NCBI GenBank assembly: GCA_029834535.1
Contig: JAQMWT010000461.1
Location: 1-37,344 of the forward strand
From: Chrysophaeum taylorii
Lineage: Eukaryota; Sar; Pelagophyceae; Pelagomonadales; Pelagomonadaceae
Direction of reading: 5' to 3'
Length of the DNA stretch: 37,344 nucleotides
The notes under the pieces were generated by a model. It was given only the letters and a program-made list of their open reading frames with translations, made no database searches and was not told the DNA's origin. Made by a program: the position numbers and the translations under genes. Shown here piece after piece: positions 35,945 to 37,344 of this stretch. How positions within the stretch are numbered: position 1 is the stretch's first letter; the number at the start of each line of letters is the position of its first letter.

Positions 35945-36279
35945 TCTCGCGCAATAAATGCCCGCCACCAGATGATGCCGCACGCAGAGTCCTTTCATCT
36001 CTTCGCGTCCCTCCCAGCACTATGCTTGACGTTGAAGCTCTGCACCACTATGGTTCGGTTACAACACAACTTCACGCGAAATCCTCGTCCAGTTCTGATC
36101 ATATCTCGCATCTGTCGACATTGGAATCATGCTTCGGACACAGCTCAGACAGCACAGCGTATTACGCTCTTATGGCGCACTCGGTTCGCTCCTCTCCGTT
36201 CGCACTGCAGGTTCCATATTGCAGAACGCTGAGCCCAACAGCCGCCATTGCGTTTCGCACTAACCGTCGCTTTCCGTAG
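35884..36279 (+). CDS. Unidentified ORF, continuation of the right-hand coding region
   Basis: 131 codons reading S-R-N-K-C-P-P-P-D-D-A-A-R-R-V-L-S-S-L-R-V-P, then H-Y-G-S-V-T-T-Q-L and S-D-S-T-A-Y-Y-A-L-M-A-H. It resembles the 812-codon ORF in amino-acid style and overlaps the end of the 35411 frame. No domain recognised. An overlapping frame, 36248-36760, may carry the next part. Confidence 0.4.
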   Translation: MLLYANEVQSRQSHTSQLSLVSRNKCPPPDDAARRVLSSLRVPPSTMLDVEALHHYGSVTTQLHAKSSSSSDHISHLSTLESCFGHSSDSTAYYALMAHSVRSSPFALQVPYCRTLSPTAAIAFRTNRRFP

Positions 36280-36465
36280 CACCCGCGAGGATAACTCCCA
36301 ATCTCCACAGGTGGACACGCGCTTCTGCCTAAGCATTCCACCGCATCTCACTGCCGCACACCGCGCTCCACCAGTTGTGTTACGAATCAAGGAAGTTAAC
36401 TGCCATGACTATTCATTCTTCATTCCATCACATCTTCTCGCTGCTAGCCACAGTCTCTCACATGA

Positions 36466-37344
36466 CTCATTGCCGGACAGTTCTCGCATTATGGACAGGA
36501 CCTCACATCATGTTCATTCTTCGGACATCCCCCGTCCACAGATCAATCCTCTCTTGAAGCAACGCTCCCCCCTACACGTTGTAAACTGTACAGATCTCGC
36601 ATATCGACAACACCCTTCTGTCGAATGTCTCCCCTTTCAGTCACTGCACGATTCACCAGGGATGCACCACGCTCCCTCGCGCTTGTACATCAAGGGAAGT
36701 TTGATTCTGGTGAAAACGTTTCGTTTGATTCTGATGAAAACGACTCCGGACATGAAATGAATGGATCAGTCGATTGTCACAGTTCAGGATCACTTTGCAA
36801 CATAGAACACGAAAGATGCGACTTTGACCATACCTTCGAAGTCAACTCTCCCCCTGGCACGGACACTATCTTCAAGCAGTCCATCGCCTTCAGGCATTTT
36901 CTTCTGTTGCCCAACTCTTCTGCATTTTCTGCACAGGGCACCGACTCGTCAGCACAGGACACACGCCTGTATCCACCATCATACGCGATACACTCGCAAA
37001 CCTCAGTCTCCGCCCAATCATCTTTCGATGATAGCCACTGGCGACTTACACGAGACTACGAACCCCAACCTACAGCAAATTTAGAGTTTTCATATTTATG
37101 GCCAACCCCAGACAACTTTATAAAGATATCACCATCGCACTACGATTACACCCACATCATTTTAGACGCTCATAGCCTAGCTTCAGCTGTCCCACGCTAC
37201 ACTCAGGACGACAGCTTTGACACGTATGTGACAGGCAATTCTGGTTCTCTCATCTTCCAGAAACAGCTCCGCCTTACTCGCTCTCATTACGACGATTACC
37301 TTACCATGTCGAAACCGATTTGGTTAAATGGTCATATCTCTTCA
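36466..37344 (+). CDS. 293-codon frame open to the right edge, partial
   Basis: After a TGA at 36463-36465 this frame is free of stops to the last base. The first ATG is at 36625. It reads V-H-Q-G-K-F-D-S-G-E-N-V-S-F-D-S-D-E-N-D-S (an imperfect tandem repeat of FDS-ENxS at about 36697-36741), then IFKQSIAFRHFLLLPNSS, ISPSHYDYTHIILDAHSLASAV, and S-H-Y-D-D-Y-L-T-M-S-K-P-I-W-L-N-G-H-I-S at the very end, which matches the recurring motif. The overlapping 36248-36760 frame is an alternative for the first part. The 3' end is outside the window. Confidence 0.5.

Larger units (their letters stand above)
30409..37344 (+). mobile_element. Large C-rich coding region of unknown type, probable retroelement, runs off the right edge
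   Basis: From about 30.4-30.6 kb to the right edge the plus strand is rich in C and poor in G, like the coding strand of the copia element at 13-21 kb. ORFs follow one another in the same direction, with coiled-coil/Ala-rich sequence first, Pro-rich sequence next and a long globular ORF after. No RT, integrase, protease or LTR is visible within the window. Calling it a retroelement rests on composition, orientation and the gag-like start. A large host repeat protein gene is the alternative. Confidence 0.4.

Overview
This window is nuclear DNA of a eukaryotic alga, most likely one with a red-derived, chlorophyll a/c-type plastid (a stramenopile such as a pelagophyte, or a similar lineage). The evidence is a fucoxanthin-chlorophyll a/c light-harvesting gene copy with an AAAFAP-type plastid presequence motif (26.1-26.7 kb), a long NTAWAFA-repeat protein ending in a RAP domain (8.7-11.1 kb), and a heavy load of LTR retrotransposons. 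I see no bacterial operon structure, rRNA, complete tRNA or CRISPR array. Species cannot be fixed from sequence alone.

Layout. (1) About 1-8.06 kb, minus strand: a Ty3/gypsy-type retrotransposon cut by the left edge. It reads gag-like ORFs, a retropepsin-like domain, the usual protease-RT linker, a cytosine-C5 DNA methyltransferase domain, RT, RNase H, integrase (zinc-binding, core, GPY/F) and a short reader-like tail. The methyltransferase inside the polyprotein is the most notable feature of the window. A textbook -1 slippery heptamer (GGGTTTT) lies at the end of the first ORF. (2) 8.05-11.13 kb, plus strand: GC-rich host DNA with the 16-repeat NTAWAFA/RAP gene, broken once by a missing 2-bp step. 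(3) 11.65-22.06 kb, plus strand: a decayed Ty1/copia-type element bounded by two related LTRs. The left LTR is split by about 1.2 kb of extra DNA whose ends carry an 11-bp inverted repeat. Gag-like, integrase, RT and RNase H parts are recognisable in changing frames. (4) 22.06-25.2 kb: patchwork with a DDE (PIF/Harbinger-like) transposase remnant, a charged coiled-coil reading frame and several tetranucleotide microsatellites. (5) 25.2-30.3 kb: host-like DNA with the light-harvesting pseudogene, a 0.9-kb element with about 45-bp terminal inverted repeats, a (GGCTC)16 array, and a coiled-coil plus EF-hand reading frame. (6) 30.4 kb to the right edge: a long C-rich, G-poor region read on the plus strand, with an unbroken 812-codon ORF, further ORFs and a 293-codon frame still open at the edge. 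I recognise no domain there. It shares composition with the copia element and carries a recurring protein motif (L-x-G-R/H-I-S).

How the parts relate. Most of the window is retrotransposon. The gypsy element, if functional elsewhere, would couple replication to an element-encoded DNA methyltransferase. Nearly every conserved reading frame is interrupted by 1-2 nt indels, including the light-harvesting gene, so either the locus is old and decaying or the assembly carries indel errors. The two explanations have different consequences and are separated in the findings.
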